From Deltaproteobacteria bacterium (GTDB lineage: Bacteria > Desulfobacterota > DSM-4660 > Desulfatiglandales > Desulfatiglandaceae), in assembly GCA_003646995.1 (NCBI GenBank), contig QMLZ01000134.1:1-7577 (forward strand): a DNA stretch of 7,577 bases, read 5' to 3'. Shown here in pieces: positions 6,581-7,577 of this stretch. Made by a program: the position numbers and the translations under genes. Below the pieces are notes generated by a model. It saw nothing but the letters and a program-made list of their open reading frames with translations. It searched no databases and was not told where the DNA came from. Position 1 is the first letter of the stretch. Each line of letters begins with the position of its first letter.

Positions 6581-7577
6581 TCATGGCCTCTCCCCTTTAA
6601 AAAATAATGCTGCCAGAGGTGGGAGGGTGATCTTCATGGAGCAATCGCGTCCATGCCAGGGATGGGCCTCGGTCGAAATAGTTCCGGGGTTCCCCATTCC
6701 ACTGCCCCCATATGGTGTGGCATCCGTATTTAAAATCTCCTTCCAGTTCCCCGGTCTTGGCATACCGACCCTAAATTGATGTCTGGGTACCGGGGTAAAG
6801 TTCAGCACTACAACTAATTCCTGGATCTGCTTTTTTCCTTTCCTGAGTAAACAGAGTGTACTTTGTGCCGAGTCATTGCAATCGATCCATTCAAATCCTG
6901 CAGTATCAAAATCCAGCTCATGCAGTGCCCCTTCACTCGTGTATAATTCATTGAGATCCTTTACGAGTCGTTTAACCCCTTGATTCAGAGGGTGGGCAAG
7001 CAGGTGCCAATCGAGACTCTTCTCGTGATACCATTCATCCCACTGCCCAAATTCCCCTCCCATAAACAAAAGCTTTTTCCCGGGCTGTGCGTACATGTAT
7101 GCAAAAAGGAGCCTCAGATTGGCAAATTTTTGCCAATCATCTCCTGGCATTTTCCGAAGCAGCGAGCCTTTCCCGTAGACTACTTCGTCATGGGAAAGCG
7201 GCAAGATAAAATTTTCACTGAAGGCATAAATCATCCTGAATGTTAATTTATCATGGTGATTTTTTCTGTAGATTGGATCGTAGGACATATATTCGAGGGT
7301 GTCGTGCATCCACCCCATGTCCCACTTCATGCCAAAGCCCAGACCTCCAGCGTCCACTGGTCTTGACACCATAGGCCATGCAGTTGATTCCTCGGCTATG
7401 GTCTGGATGTCAGGGAAATTTCCATACACTTCTTTGTTGAAGGTACGGAGAAACTCGATGGCGTCTAAGTTCTCTCTCCCACCAAATTTATTGGGAATCC
7501 ACTCGCCTTCTTTTCGGCCATAGTCCAGGTACAACATTGATGCCACCGCATCTACCCTTAGACCATCAACGTGGTAC
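6581..7577 (-). CDS. glgB: 1,4-alpha-glucan branching enzyme, GH13, C-terminal fragment (5' end outside window)
   Basis: The frame is open from the right edge (first complete codon at 7576-7574) and gives the last 331 residues, a little under half of a typical 630-730-residue GlgB. The enzyme cuts an alpha-1,4 chain and re-attaches it through an alpha-1,6 bond to create glycogen branches in the cytosol. All three catalytic residues fall inside the fragment: the nucleophile in DGLRVDAV (fragment residue 9, codon 7552-7550), the acid/base glutamate in TIAEEST (residue 62), and the aspartate in LSHDEVV (residue 130). Their spacings (53 and 121 residues from the nucleophile) match those I recall for E. 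coli GlgB D405, E458 and D526. Other family motifs are [32 protein letters not shown] and the C-terminal domain with [14 protein letters not shown] and LPPLAALFF. The N-terminal CBM48 and most of the barrel lie outside. It is followed after 1 base by malQ and is the first visible gene of the operon. Confidence 0.97.
   Translation of the reverse strand, partial: YHVDGLRVDAVASMLYLDYGRKEGEWIPNKFGGRENLDAIEFLRTFNKEVYGNFPDIQTIAEESTAWPMVSRPVDAGGLGFGMKWDMGWMHDTLEYMSYDPIYRKNHHDKLTFRMIYAFSENFILPLSHDEVVYGKGSLLRKMPGDDWQKFANLRLLFAYMYAQPGKKLLFMGGEFGQWDEWYHEKSLDWHLLAHPLNQGVKRLVKDLNELYTSEGALHELDFDTAGFEWIDCNDSAQSTLCLLRKGKKQIQELVVVLNFTPVPRHQFRVGMPRPGNWKEILNTDATPYGGSGMGNPGTISTEAHPWHGRDCSMKITLPPLAALFFKGERP
6587..6595 (-). 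promoter_or_regulatory. Ribosome binding site of malQ within the 3' end of glgB
   Basis: GGGGAGAGG on the minus strand lies 7 bases before the malQ ATG at 6579. It is embedded in the last codons of glgB (GEERP-type tail read as ...GGG GAG AGG CCA). It decides the malQ start over the nearby out-of-frame ATG at 6584 that overlaps the glgB stop. Confidence 0.65.

Noticed and set aside
1..7577. CRISPR arrays, tRNA or rRNA genes, insertion sequences, phage or defence genes
   Set aside because: No spaced direct repeats, cloverleaf-like sequences, transposase motifs or terminal inverted repeats were recognised. Nearly the whole window is ordinary metabolic coding sequence.

Overview
The window comes from a bacterial chromosome with a moderate base composition. 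On the minus strand it holds most of a glycogen / alpha-glucan utilisation operon. On the plus strand it holds the tail of a MscS-type mechanosensitive channel gene and one small coiled-coil gene. The phosphorylase is of the short, Thermotoga-like type with a DUF3417-type N-terminus, and the GH13 enzyme and MscS tail look like those of anaerobic Gram-negative lineages. This is compatible with a sulfate-reducing or syntrophic 'deltaproteobacterial' (Desulfobacterota-like) organism. That placement is a weak inference from protein flavour only; no marker gene is present.

Layout from left to right: 1-258 (+) C-terminal end of an MscS-family channel, cut by the window edge. 259-559 non-coding spacer with a plausible sigma70-type promoter near its right end. 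560-934 (+) a 124-residue coiled-coil protein with 11-residue repeats. A 26-base convergent gap follows. Then, all on the minus strand and transcribed right to left: glgB (C-terminal 331 codons, 6581-7577, cut by the right edge), malQ (5065-6579), a GH13 alpha-amylase-like gene (3532-5019) and glgP (961-3522).

The four minus-strand genes form a coherent pathway. GlgB makes alpha-1,6 branches. MalQ reshuffles alpha-1,4 chains and recycles short maltodextrins. The GH13 enzyme probably hydrolyses or rearranges alpha-glucan. GlgP releases glucose-1-phosphate from chain ends. Spacing supports one transcript: 1 nt between glgB and malQ, 45 nt between malQ and the GH13 gene, and 9 nt between the GH13 gene and glgP, where the glgP ribosome binding site overlaps the preceding stop codon. 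Catalytic residues are intact in all four enzymes as far as visible. The operon promoter and any glgA/glgC genes lie outside the window.

I do not see a new defence, mobile or RNA-based system here. The least explained element is the small coiled-coil gene with a nearly identical 33-base tandem repeat. Secondary curiosities are an altered conserved loop in the GH13 protein and a short hydrophobic reverse-strand reading frame in the 259-559 spacer.
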